DNA of 29,112 nucleotides, taken from positions 1 through 29,112 of IMG/VR virus record IMGVR_UViG_3300032116_000997; one strand, 5' to 3'. Position numbers and translations under genes: made by a program. Positions 7,826 to 16,790 of the stretch are shown one piece after another (within the stretch, counting starts at the first letter, position 1; the number at the start of each line of letters is the position of its first letter). The DNA comes from a virus. The notes under the pieces are model-generated. The model saw nothing but the letters and a program-made list of their open reading frames with translations. It searched no databases and had not been told where the DNA came from.

Positions 7826-10150
7826 ATGAATTATTCACGTCGCCAGTTATATGCCTTAGGAGAACCCCTAGGAGATTCCGTTACCACTAAAAAAGTGAGT
7901 GGAGGACGTATTTATGGTGGTGGCGGCGGTGGTGGTGGTAGTAGTGCACCCCAACAGTCAACAACTTATAACACTAATGTTCCTGAATATGCAAAACCTT
8001 ATGTAACCACAATGCTGGGTGCTACCCAGAAACAATTATTTGAAGGCACTCCTACTGGAGAAGGTGGTTTTGATATCACTGGGTTTAAACCGTATAGACC
8101 CTACAGCACAGACGTAAACAATTATTTTGCTGGTTTTTCTCCATTACAACAACAAGCACAAACTAGTGTGAGAGGGTTACAAACTCCAGGACAATTTGGA
8201 GATGCTACTACTTTAGCTGGTGCTGCTGGTTTAGGTTCGTTAGGTGCAGGGCAACAATATAACCAAAACGTAACTGACCCTGCAAGAATGCAAGCATTTA
8301 TGTCGCCGTATCAACAAAGTGTTACGGATATTGCCAAAACTGCTGCTGTACGTGAAGCTCAAATGGCACAAAACGCTCAAAACTTAGGTGCTGCTCGTCA
8401 AGGTACTTACGGCGGTGCACGTCAGGCTTTGATGCAAAGTGAGCGTGAAAAGAATTTATTATCTAACCTGTCTAATATCCAAGCACAAGGGTCACAGTCT
8501 GCGTTTGATAGAGCAATGCAAGCACAACAGTTTGGTTCTACTTTAGGTATGCAAGGTTATGGGCAGGCAGGACAAGCTGCGTCTACTTTAGGTCAGTTAG
8601 GTGGTGCTCAATTAGGCGCTCAAAAAGATATTATTGGTTTGCAAAATCAAATGGGCGGGCAGCAACAAGCCCTTGAGCAGGCTAAGATTAATCAATCAAT
8701 TCAAGATTACGCAACACAACAACAATATCCGCTCATGCAATTAGGCATGATGTCCAATATGCTTCGTGGTTTGCCATTACAAGCAACTACAACTCAGACT
8801 TATCAAGCTCAACCTTCTAACCTTAATCAAGGTCTTGGTCTTTTGGCTGGAGCTGCTGGCGCTAAGCAAGCTGGTTTATTTGCAGAAGGGGGAACTATCA
8901 AGGGTTTAGCAGAGGGCGGTGTTACAGGCTACGCCAACCGAGGTTTGGCTCAAGCTAATCCTAGAAGCGCAGCGGTTCAAGGTATTAAAGCTAAATTAGA
9001 AATGATGCCTATAGACCAGTTGCAGCAAGTGGCTCAAAGTAGCTCTAGTGAAGAAGTACGCACTATGGCATTAGAGGTGTTACAAGAAAAGAAAATACGG
9101 GCGCAAGCTGAGCAACAAGCTCAACAATCTATTGCCCAAGATCAACAAGCTATGCCTACTCCAGTATCAGAAAGAGCTGGTTTACCTGCCGCACCTGCTG
9201 GTGCTATGGATACATTAAATGCCGCTAGTGGCGGTATTGTAGCTTTTGCTAATGAGGGTGAAGTTGAGTTAGACCCAGAAGAAGCAGCTCGCTTACAACA
9301 AGAGTTTCTTTCACGTCAAAAATACGAGAACTTTGCTAGAAAACAACGTGAGGCTGCTGGTGTTGGTGCGCCCAAGGCTGCATTAGGTGAGTTTTATGCA
9401 AAAGAACAAGCTGCCTTGGGAGATGCTGAGAAACAAGCTAGAGGGTATGACTTGTTAAACTTTGGTATTAACTTAGCTACTCAAGCAGGCCCTTTAGCGC
9501 AAGCAGGTGCTAGAGCAGGTCAAGCAACATTGCCTGGAATGATAGCCCGCCAAGAAGGACTTAGAGAGCGTCGTGGTGGTGTTGCTAAAGGTCTTGCTGA
9601 AGTTGCTGAAGGTGAACGCCTAATGAAGCTAGGTGATATTACTGGTGGCAATGCTATGTTTGAGAAAGCGGAAGAACGTCTCAGTAAAGAAAAAGTTGCA
9701 AGTACAAGAGCTTCTGTAGCAGATAGAGCAGATAATCACGCTAGGGGTTATTTAGCAGATGCAAGGGCTAAGGGTGATAAAAGACCTGAGGAAATTGTTC
9801 TTCTTGAAGGTAGGAACGATTATTTAAATAAAGTGCAGCAAGCTCAAATGGCACGTGCAGGTGTTGCAGCGCAACAAGTAAATATTACTGGACAAAATCT
9901 TACTAGGGATGATGCTAATAAAGAGATTAGAGAAGTGGGTACTCCTGGAAACGATAGATTTAAAGCTGAACTTAAAAAAGCACAAAGTGATCCTAATTAC
10001 AAAAACCTTTCTCCCGCTGAAAAGAAAAAAATTAAAGCAGATATTAAAGAGCGGGTAAGGGACGAAATAATGACTAAAAATCAATCTGGTGGGGGCAGTA
10101 GTAAGCCAAAAACTAGTAGTAAAGCAAACCCTGCTGATTTTGATAGTTAA
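7826..10150 (+). CDS. large virion protein, probable internal/ejection protein
   Basis: A 774-aa protein with a good ribosome site (AAGGGAAAATT) before its ATG. After a short N-terminus comes an eight-glycine tract (about residues 31-40), then a Gln/Ala/Gly-rich helical region (about 100-340; QQQAQTSVRGLQ, QQSVTDIAKTAAVREAQM) typical of phage internal proteins. Motifs FAEGGTIKGLAEGGVTGYAN and AASGGIVAFANEGEVELDPE echo those of the 537-aa protein. The C-terminal third is charged and helical, ending Lys/Ser-rich. I infer a structural role within the capsid or tail; no enzymatic motif is visible. Confidence 0.66.
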   Translation: MNYSRRQLYALGEPLGDSVTTKKVSGGRIYGGGGGGGGSSAPQQSTTYNTNVPEYAKPYVTTMLGATQKQLFEGTPTGEGGFDITGFKPYRPYSTDVNNYFAGFSPLQQQAQTSVRGLQTPGQFGDATTLAGAAGLGSLGAGQQYNQNVTDPARMQAFMSPYQQSVTDIAKTAAVREAQMAQNAQNLGAARQGTYGGARQALMQSEREKNLLSNLSNIQAQGSQSAFDRAMQAQQFGSTLGMQGYGQAGQAASTLGQLGGAQLGAQKDIIGLQNQMGGQQQALEQAKINQSIQDYATQQQYPLMQLGMMSNMLRGLPLQATTTQTYQAQPSNLNQGLGLLAGAAGAKQAGLFAEGGTIKGLAEGGVTGYANRGLAQANPRSAAVQGIKAKLEMMPIDQLQQVAQSSSSEEVRTMALEVLQEKKIRAQAEQQAQQSIAQDQQAMPTPVSERAGLPAAPAGAMDTLNAASGGIVAFANEGEVELDPEEAARLQQEFLSRQKYENFARKQREAAGVGAPKAALGEFYAKEQAALGDAEKQARGYDLLNFGINLATQAGPLAQAGARAGQATLPGMIARQEGLRERRGGVAKGLAEVAEGERLMKLGDITGGNAMFEKAEERLSKEKVASTRASVADRADNHARGYLADARAKGDKRPEEIVLLEGRNDYLNKVQQAQMARAGVAAQQVNITGQNLTRDDANKEIREVGTPGNDRFKAELKKAQSDPNYKNLSPAEKKKIKADIKERVRDEIMTKNQSGGGSSKPKTSSKANPADFDS

Positions 10151-10153
10151 ATA

Positions 10154-13100
10154 ATGGCATATGACGTCGAAGGTGCAAGGAAAGCAGGTCTTAGCGATGC
10201 TGAGATTAATAACTACCTTGCCAACAAATACAAATACAACCTAGCAGGTGCTAGGGAAGCGGGTCTTGCTGATACCGATATATTGACTCATCTGATTACA
10301 AAAGATAAACCTGTAGCTAAAGCAGTTGCCCCTACAGTAGCAACAACAGAAGTCACCCCTATAAGCAGCCCTGAAGAAGTAACTTCACAAATGGAAACCC
10401 CTAGAGGGGCATTTGCAGCGCAGCCAGGTGCGGGTCTAACTGAGCAACAAAAGAAACAACTAGCAGACGCAACCGCAAAGTACGAAGCGGAAGTGCCATT
10501 CCTGCAGCGGCAGACTGATCCAATAAAAGCAGGGGTCAAAGGGTTAGCAACTGTTGTTCCAAACTTAGAAATTACTAGTCTTCAAAAAGAAATTAATGCA
10601 ATACGAGAAGGCAAGGTTGGTCCACGGGATCCACTAACTGGAGAGATGACCCCTCTTCAACCAGAAGAAGCTGAAGCCGCAATTAAATCATTGCAGGCAC
10701 GGCAAGCAGAAGCACAAAAGAAAGTAATGGGCGTTCAAACAGAAATTAGTAAAATTAAAAAAAGACCAGCCGTTGAACTATTAAATGATGTAACAACTGC
10801 ACGGCAAGCATTCCAAGCATTCCAAGCTGATCCTTTAGGGGTTATGGCTAGTGTATCTTTAGAAAGCTTGCCACAGGTTGCTCCTGCTCTTGTACTAGGT
10901 GCTATAACACGTAACCCTACTGTGGGTGCGTTGGCTATGGGTAGTACTAGCTTTGCTAGTGAGTTGTCTTCTGGGGTTATGGAGTACTTTCAAGATAACG
11001 GAATTAATACTGGAGACCCTATAGCGGTTAACAAAGCATTAAACGATCCTACACTATTTGCTAAAGCGTATGAACATGCTTTAGCACGGGGTTCTATTAT
11101 TGCCATTGCAGATACCGCCGCTGCTGGTTTGGCTAGCAAAATGCTTGTACCTAAAGGGGTAATAAAAAATCAATTTGCAAAAGAAGCAGTCAATATTGGG
11201 GTGGCCCAACCTGTTGCGCAAATGGTTAGTGGTGCTGGCGGTGAAATACTTGCACAGCTTGCTACTGAAGGTGAGGTTAAAAAACCTGGTCGAGCAGTTT
11301 TAGAAGCTGCGGGTGAAGGTCCATCTAGCTTATTAGAGACAGGAGCATTTGGCGGGCAACAAGCCTATGAACGCTTACCATCTACCATTGCAAAAAGAGA
11401 AGCGGAAGCTAAATCTGTTGAAGATCAAAAGAAAATACTTGATAAGCTCAATGCACCTGGGGCTATGGATGCTTTGGGGCAACAGTTTAACGATGAAGTT
11501 GAAAGATTAAAGAATACAATAAACCCTAAAACACAAAAGAAAGGGTCAGCTGGACGTCTTTATACTGAAGAAGAAGCTTTTGCCCTTGCTGGTGATGCCA
11601 TACTGCAGGAAGGTGGACTAGATGGACTTGAATCAATTATCGGTGGAGCAAATAAACCAGGCGTTTCTGTGCCTAGCGGAACAAGCGGAACCGACACAGG
11701 AACTACGGACACTACCCAAGGAAACTTGGCAGCAACTGGCACGACTACTACTGCTACTGGAAGCGGAGAAGGAACTGAACTCAATACACTAGTTGCTGAA
11801 CTAAAAGCTAAGTATCCACAAATGACGGATGAGCAAGTAACTGCTCTTGCCACAGAAAGCCTACGTCAAAAACAAATGGCGGCTGATACGGGTGCACCTG
11901 CTGCGCTTACTGAAGAAAACAAACCCAATGTATTAGATACAGGTTTTGTCTGGAGAAAAGATGGTGTTGATATACCTATTCAAGTTGTAGCAGAAAGACT
12001 TGCATCTGATAGCGGGGAAAGAGAAGTTGTTGCATTGGTTGACGGTGAAGAAGTAAATATCCCAATTAGCCAAATTGCTCGTAGCCCAGACTTTAAATCA
12101 ACAACACCCCCAGTTAAAATTGGTAAGCCAAGAGGTAGACCAAAAGCGGACAAGACTCCAGAGCAAATAGCTGCTGCTGCTGAATATCGCAAACAACGTC
12201 AGGATATAGGTAAAAATGCTATTACTGAAGTTACTAAAGCTGAGAAGGTTCTAAACAGAGTAGTTGATGAGCAAGCCATTATTGAGAATTCTGGCACTGA
12301 GAAAGAAGCTCAGGATACTTTGTTTGGTCTAAGAGAAGAACGCATAGGCGCTCTTGCAGTTGCGCATGGTTTAGCTACAAATCCAGACCAAAAGAATAAA
12401 ACTGCGGGTAAAAGAGCTACTACCCTATTAGAAAAAGCTGATCCTCAAGAACGTGAGCTTGGTAAACAAAGACACGAAGCCAAGCAAAAATTGGGCACAC
12501 CTAGCCGTTCTGAAATTATTGAGTCCACTAATGGACAAGACAACGCAGCGTTTGAAAAGTTTTCTTTTGCTAAAGGTGCAGTTAATTACATAGCTAACTC
12601 AAAAAGTAGCAACGCATTTGAAAAAGTGCTAGCTAAGCGTCTTGCGCCGTTTCTTAATGGGGTTAAGTTTGTCATAGTAGACAGCGAGGCAGATATGCCT
12701 ACTCCTAAACTACAAAGGTTTATGAAAGACTCAGCAGGTCTTTTTGATCCCGAGACAAACACTATTTACGTACTGCGTAAAGGCGGTATCAACAATACTG
12801 TTGTGTTACACGAGGCTTTGCATGCTGCAACGGTTGCTCGTATTATTGCATTTGATTTTTTAAAAAACGCCAAACGACCCATCCCTGCTGCTTTACGAGT
12901 TCCTGTTCAAGAACTGTACGACACCATGGAGGATGCTAAGAAAATATACGACGAACTTGCTGATGCGGGTATGCTTCCTCCTCAGATGTTAAAAATTCCA
13001 AAAGAAGCATTTACTGACCTTAGAGAATTTGTAGCATATGGTCTGTCTTTACCTTTGATGCAGGACTTTCTCCTATTAGCCCCTGGTGAGTACGCTGGTG

Positions 13101-16100
13101 AAGCCCCTGGGTTTATTAGCAAAATTTTTACTCGATTTGTACAGAGCTTACGTAAGATGTTTAGTATGGGCAAAGAGCATATGTCCGCTTTGCAAGATTT
13201 AATAATTGTTACTGATAAGTTATTAAGTACGCCTGTGACTCCAGAAGAAATTGAACTGAATGAATTACTGGGTGAACCGTCAGCGGCTAAAGCACCTAAG
13301 TCACCCAAAGCACCTAAGCCCCCCAAAGCGCCTAAGCAGTTAAAAACGGTGGAGAACGTACTTAGAAAACTTAGGTTATCTCATAGCAGTACTGACATGA
13401 ATACTTCAATCGGTCAGTTAATGATGCAAACTAGAAATGCTAGTGATGCTATTCGACTAATGAAGGCTGTTTATAGCACTATAAGCGTAGCTAAGTTAAA
13501 GTTTGTAATGCGCGCTTTTGATACAGGGGATATTACCCGCATAGCAGGGGATAAGCTTACCAACCTAAAAGTTATTAACGCTGCTGTAAATGACATGGCT
13601 GGTATGCGTACCCGCATGATTCGTGAGCTATCAGAAAAAGTTCCCGCTTGGATTAACTTTAACCAAAAATATAAAAAGGGTGGCAAAGCATTAGCTGATG
13701 TAATAAATGCAGCTACTCTCTTACAGGTTGACCCTGCTAAATATTCTGATGCGGCAACTGCTATAAAAAATGATCCAAAATTAAAACAAATAGAAAACGA
13801 TATTCTTAACCCGTCTACAGACCCTAAAAGTTTGCCTAGACTTAAAGGTGAAAGAAGTAAACGTACCGAGGCTATAAAACTATTGTATGGGGGTGGGATT
13901 TTAAATAACCCTATTACAGGTGAAAAATTTACTATGCTTGGCTGGGATGCCTTGGGTAAATTTGGAAACGGCGAAGGGCATGCTATATACAAGATGGCTA
14001 GAGATAGCTACAAGCAAACGTTTGACTTGCATGAAAAGCTACTAAAAGAAAAGATTGCATCTTCTAACGTACCTGGAGATATTAATGATGCATCTACTCC
14101 AAAAGGTAAGTTGATTGCGGCTATTACTAAGACCTTCCAAGAAGCCCGATTGTTAGATATTTACTTTCCATTAATGCGTTACGGTAATTTTTTCTATAGT
14201 GTAGGTAAAGGCGCAAGTGGTGAGTTCTATATGTTTGAAAGCGCTACTGCCCGCAATGCTGCTGTTGAAGCCCGTGTTGCTGAACTTAATAAAGCTAGAG
14301 GTACTAATCGTAGCTTAGCTAAAATGATTGAAGATGGGGATATAGACGTTGGCGATGACATACGCAAACTAAGAGAGAAGCATGTTGAGTCTAGCGACAT
14401 GCTTAAAGAAATCTTTGCAATGCTAGATAGCAATAAAATGTCGGATATAGAGGCTGTTAAAGACAATATCTACCAAATGTATCTGATGACCCTACCAGAT
14501 AAGGACATTCGCCGTAAGTTTGTACACCGCCAAGGCAAGACTGGTTTTAGTGCCGATGTAATCCGCAACTTTATTACTAGCCAACATACAGCTGCTAATC
14601 AACTAGCTCGTCTAAGCTACGCAGATAAGATTCGTAACGGCATAGCAGCTGCGTATGCAGAGATAGCACAGAACCCAGACAAGCTAAAGCTATCCGTACT
14701 TATTAGAGAAATTAGCGCTAGAGCGCTTGATGAGATTACACCTAGCGTCCCTGATGACGGCATAGACTGGAATCAAGTTGCGGCAGCAGGTAACAAGTTT
14801 GTGTTCTATTGGTTGCTAACCTCTCCTAAGTCTGCATTAATACAGATGACACAACTACCAATAGTAGGTTTACCAACCCTTGGAGCTGAGTTTGGTGTAG
14901 CAAAAGCAGGTGCAACTGCTCTTAGGTATAGTGCCCTGTGGAATAAATTTAGCACAACTAAAACAGATGACAATGGGAACGTAACTACTAACTGGGGGCA
15001 GCCTTCTATCGGTGACTCTAAGTATGTTACTGAGCACAAAGATCCAGCGTATAGAAAAACGTTAAAAGATGCTTGGAACTTTGCTAACGACAAAGATATA
15101 TTTATGTCTACCTATGCAGGAGATATGACTGCAATGTCTGCAGTTCCTACTGGGCAGTATCACAATGTAGTTAGCAAAGCGACTAGAGGTGTATTTAATT
15201 TTATGGGTGGTGCATTCCACCACGCTGAGCGCATATCTCGTGAGATTATGTTTATGTCATCTTTTGAATTAGCCTATGCTGATTACAAGCAAAAGGGTAT
15301 GGATGATAAAGCTGCTTTCGATGCTGCTACTGAAAAAGCCTTAAGTCTAACGTACGATGCTTTGTTTAATTACACACAGTACAACAAGCCTAGGTTGATG
15401 AAGGGTAGCCCAGGAGCTAAGCTAGCTACACAGTTCTTAACTTACCCATTGCAAATGACATCGTACTTAGTACGTAACTTTTACGGTATGTTGCCGTTTC
15501 TAAATAAAGAGGAAAAAAAAGAAGCAGCAATTAAGTTCTTTGGTACTTTAGGTATGACTGGTTTGTTTGCTGGTGTTACAGGATTTCCTTTATATAGTTT
15601 TATCATGGGTGTAGCAGAAGGCGTACGTGAGTTAATGCGGGATGAAGATGATGAAGACTATGATGAAGATGATGAAGGAAACCCACTTGGTAAACGTAAT
15701 TTAGATTTATGGTTTAGAAATTGGTTTATTCCTACCTATTTTGGTCCCGACAGTAACCTAGCTAGCGTTTTAGGATTGACTGAAGAAGACGCTGCAACCT
15801 TAGCTCGTAGTGTTGAAATGGGCCCACTATCTGCAGTTACAGGTTTAAATCTTGGTGCATCTACTTCGTTAGACGGATTATGGTTTAGAGACGATACTCC
15901 TGGAAATACTTCTAAAGAGGCTTTCCAAAACTTTGTGTTTGGTTTTACTGGTCCTATAGGTAGCATAGGTGTAAACATAGCGGGTGCTTTTGATGACTTT
16001 AATAATGGGCAAATAAATAGAGGCTTTGAAAAACTTTCTCCAGCGTGGCTTAGAGGCAGTTTAACTTCATATAGGCTAAGTAAAGAAGGTGCTACTACCA

Positions 16101-16504
16101 CCAAAGGCGACGAGATTATGGATGCGGAGTTTTATACAACAGGCAAATTAGCTGCGCAAGCTCTAGGGTTTGGAAATACTGAAGTAGCACAAATACAAAA
16201 GTCTAACTTTATGGCTAAACAAATAGTTACAAAGATAGAAAAAGAAAAGGCTACGTTGCTTAATCGTTTAGATATAGCAGTACGTAATGATGACGATGAT
16301 AAAGTTGATTCAATACTAGAACAAGTAGACAAATTTAATACCAAAAACTCTATGTTACCTATCAGCGGTGAAACAATTAATAACTCCTTGCAATCTCGTG
16401 AGGAACGCCGTGGCAAATCGTCCCAAGGCTTATCTGTAACAGATGCACAAGCTCCATTTGTTTATCCTCTAGTAGAGGGTACTCGTTCTGTAGACAAGAG
16501 ATAA
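10154..16504 (+). CDS. giant polyvalent internal virion protein with zincin motif
   Basis: A 2116-aa protein. The N-terminus has two copies of a GAR(K/E)AGL(S/A)D-type repeat (about residues 7-18 and 32-43). A hydrophobic Ala/Gly-rich stretch follows at about 230-270. Residues 886-890 are HEALH in the context NNTVVLHEALHAAT, a zinc-metallopeptidase (HExxH) signature. A Lys/Pro hinge (about 1046-1061) separates this from the C-terminal half, where QMTQLPIVGLPTL, AERISREIMFMSSFELAYAD and LATQFLTYPLQMTSYL resemble the LPD38-type domain of phage polyvalent proteins (my recollection, not verified). A hydrophobic segment (about 1794-1824) precedes an Asp/Glu-rich run. Likely ejected with DNA; the activity is inferred. 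Start is the ATG three bases after the upstream stop. Confidence 0.75.
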   Translation: MAYDVEGARKAGLSDAEINNYLANKYKYNLAGAREAGLADTDILTHLITKDKPVAKAVAPTVATTEVTPISSPEEVTSQMETPRGAFAAQPGAGLTEQQKKQLADATAKYEAEVPFLQRQTDPIKAGVKGLATVVPNLEITSLQKEINAIREGKVGPRDPLTGEMTPLQPEEAEAAIKSLQARQAEAQKKVMGVQTEISKIKKRPAVELLNDVTTARQAFQAFQADPLGVMASVSLESLPQVAPALVLGAITRNPTVGALAMGSTSFASELSSGVMEYFQDNGINTGDPIAVNKALNDPTLFAKAYEHALARGSIIAIADTAAAGLASKMLVPKGVIKNQFAKEAVNIGVAQPVAQMVSGAGGEILAQLATEGEVKKPGRAVLEAAGEGPSSLLETGAFGGQQAYERLPSTIAKREAEAKSVEDQKKILDKLNAPGAMDALGQQFNDEVERLKNTINPKTQKKGSAGRLYTEEEAFALAGDAILQEGGLDGLESIIGGANKPGVSVPSGTSGTDTGTTDTTQGNLAATGTTTTATGSGEGTELNTLVAELKAKYPQMTDEQVTALATESLRQKQMAADTGAPAALTEENKPNVLDTGFVWRKDGVDIPIQVVAERLASDSGEREVVALVDGEEVNIPISQIARSPDFKSTTPPVKIGKPRGRPKADKTPEQIAAAAEYRKQRQDIGKNAITEVTKAEKVLNRVVDEQAIIENSGTEKEAQDTLFGLREERIGALAVAHGLATNPDQKNKTAGKRATTLLEKADPQERELGKQRHEAKQKLGTPSRSEIIESTNGQDNAAFEKFSFAKGAVNYIANSKSSNAFEKVLAKRLAPFLNGVKFVIVDSEADMPTPKLQRFMKDSAGLFDPETNTIYVLRKGGINNTVVLHEALHAATVARIIAFDFLKNAKRPIPAALRVPVQELYDTMEDAKKIYDELADAGMLPPQMLKIPKEAFTDLREFVAYGLSLPLMQDFLLLAPGEYAGEAPGFISKIFTRFVQSLRKMFSMGKEHMSALQDLIIVTDKLLSTPVTPEEIELNELLGEPSAAKAPKSPKAPKPPKAPKQLKTVENVLRKLRLSHSSTDMNTSIGQLMMQTRNASDAIRLMKAVYSTISVAKLKFVMRAFDTGDITRIAGDKLTNLKVINAAVNDMAGMRTRMIRELSEKVPAWINFNQKYKKGGKALADVINAATLLQVDPAKYSDAATAIKNDPKLKQIENDILNPSTDPKSLPRLKGERSKRTEAIKLLYGGGILNNPITGEKFTMLGWDALGKFGNGEGHAIYKMARDSYKQTFDLHEKLLKEKIASSNVPGDINDASTPKGKLIAAITKTFQEARLLDIYFPLMRYGNFFYSVGKGASGEFYMFESATARNAAVEARVAELNKARGTNRSLAKMIEDGDIDVGDDIRKLREKHVESSDMLKEIFAMLDSNKMSDIEAVKDNIYQMYLMTLPDKDIRRKFVHRQGKTGFSADVIRNFITSQHTAANQLARLSYADKIRNGIAAAYAEIAQNPDKLKLSVLIREISARALDEITPSVPDDGIDWNQVAAAGNKFVFYWLLTSPKSALIQMTQLPIVGLPTLGAEFGVAKAGATALRYSALWNKFSTTKTDDNGNVTTNWGQPSIGDSKYVTEHKDPAYRKTLKDAWNFANDKDIFMSTYAGDMTAMSAVPTGQYHNVVSKATRGVFNFMGGAFHHAERISREIMFMSSFELAYADYKQKGMDDKAAFDAATEKALSLTYDALFNYTQYNKPRLMKGSPGAKLATQFLTYPLQMTSYLVRNFYGMLPFLNKEEKKEAAIKFFGTLGMTGLFAGVTGFPLYSFIMGVAEGVRELMRDEDDEDYDEDDEGNPLGKRNLDLWFRNWFIPTYFGPDSNLASVLGLTEEDAATLARSVEMGPLSAVTGLNLGASTSLDGLWFRDDTPGNTSKEAFQNFVFGFTGPIGSIGVNIAGAFDDFNNGQINRGFEKLSPAWLRGSLTSYRLSKEGATTTKGDEIMDAEFYTTGKLAAQALGFGNTEVAQIQKSNFMAKQIVTKIEKEKATLLNRLDIAVRNDDDDKVDSILEQVDKFNTKNSMLPISGETINNSLQSREERRGKSSQGLSVTDAQAPFVYPLVEGTRSVDKR
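13289..13336 (+). repeat. in-frame 18-bp repeats encoding a Lys/Pro hinge
   Basis: Three near-identical units, AAAGCACCTAAG followed by a six-base spacer, repeat every 18 bases (13289, 13307, 13325; the third has one change, and the last unit ends at 13336). They encode KAPK followed by Ser-Pro or Pro-Pro, giving a proline-lysine linker between the zincin-containing half and the C-terminal half of the giant virion protein. Repeat copy number could vary between relatives by slippage. Confidence 0.85.
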
Positions 16505-16529
16505 AAAAGACCCCGCACTAGGCGGGGTT
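16503..16529 (-). terminator. intrinsic terminator for leftward transcription in the convergent gap
   Basis: CCCCGC (16511-16516) pairs with GCGGGG (16522-16527) across a five-base loop; an outer A-T pair extends it. Read on the - strand the stem is followed by six T residues (16508-16503), the layout of a strong Rho-independent terminator. On the + strand the stem is followed by TTCAAGAGG and would be weak. It therefore mainly stops early (leftward) transcripts before they run antisense into the virion operon. Confidence 0.8.
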
Positions 16530-16595
16530 CAAGAGGGTTGGAAGGAGCTAACTTCCGAGGAGAAACAGACGAGCTGTTCTGTGCTTGAGTATAGG
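16530..16595. other. short non-coding stretch between the converging arms
   Basis: No gene is visible here. It contains a small inverted repeat (GGAAG 16540-16544 with CTTCC 16552-16556), which could form a weak second hairpin in the rightward transcript after the giant virion gene, and a second short one (AACAG/CTGTT). No T-tract follows either of them. Confidence 0.4.
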
Positions 16596-16790
16596 TTAAA
16601 TTCTCCATATGCGTAAGCCTCTTACGCCCTCTTCAATAACTAATTTTGTAATTACTTCTATTTTTAATCTTTTTGTAACACGTAGGATATCCTGCTTAGC
16701 TACACTGGTGTCAATGCAGGGTATGAAAATCGAATACCCCACTTTAAAATTTTTCCAGTTAACGTTGTAACTAATCTTCTCTACTAGCAT
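16596..16790 (-). CDS. small phage protein of unknown function
   Basis: A 64-aa protein, last gene of the early arm, overlapping the end of the primase-helicase by 20 bases. The ATG at 16790 is preferred; a TTG at 16796 is possible. It has the pattern NWKNFKVGYSIFIPCIDT, then a basic helix, then IEEGVRGLRIWRI. A short protein with a W..F..G.SFFIPC start and a GLRVWR-type end is a recurrent pattern I associate with phages, so I take this as a real gene rather than a shadow. A 7-bp inverted repeat with a 3-base loop (16611-16627) lies within the coding sequence. Activity unknown. Confidence 0.55.
   Translation of the reverse strand: MLVEKISYNVNWKNFKVGYSIFIPCIDTSVAKQDILRVTKRLKIEVITKLVIEEGVRGLRIWRI

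Noticed and set aside
13471-13992. 173-aa open frame on the - strand within the giant virion gene
   Set aside because: It is antisense to a gene with strong coding features, has no ribosome site or domain, and arises from the codon pattern of the real frame.
15155-15180. ACAATGT core in the giant virion gene as another operator
   Set aside because: The flanks lack the palindromic arms seen at 21.26, 28.43 and 28.89 kb; a 7-base core is expected by chance in 29 kb.
16611-16627. GCGTAAG-CCT-CTTACGC hairpin as a terminator
   Set aside because: It lies within the 64-aa gene (encoding GVRGLR), has no T-tract on either strand, and is best seen as coding sequence.
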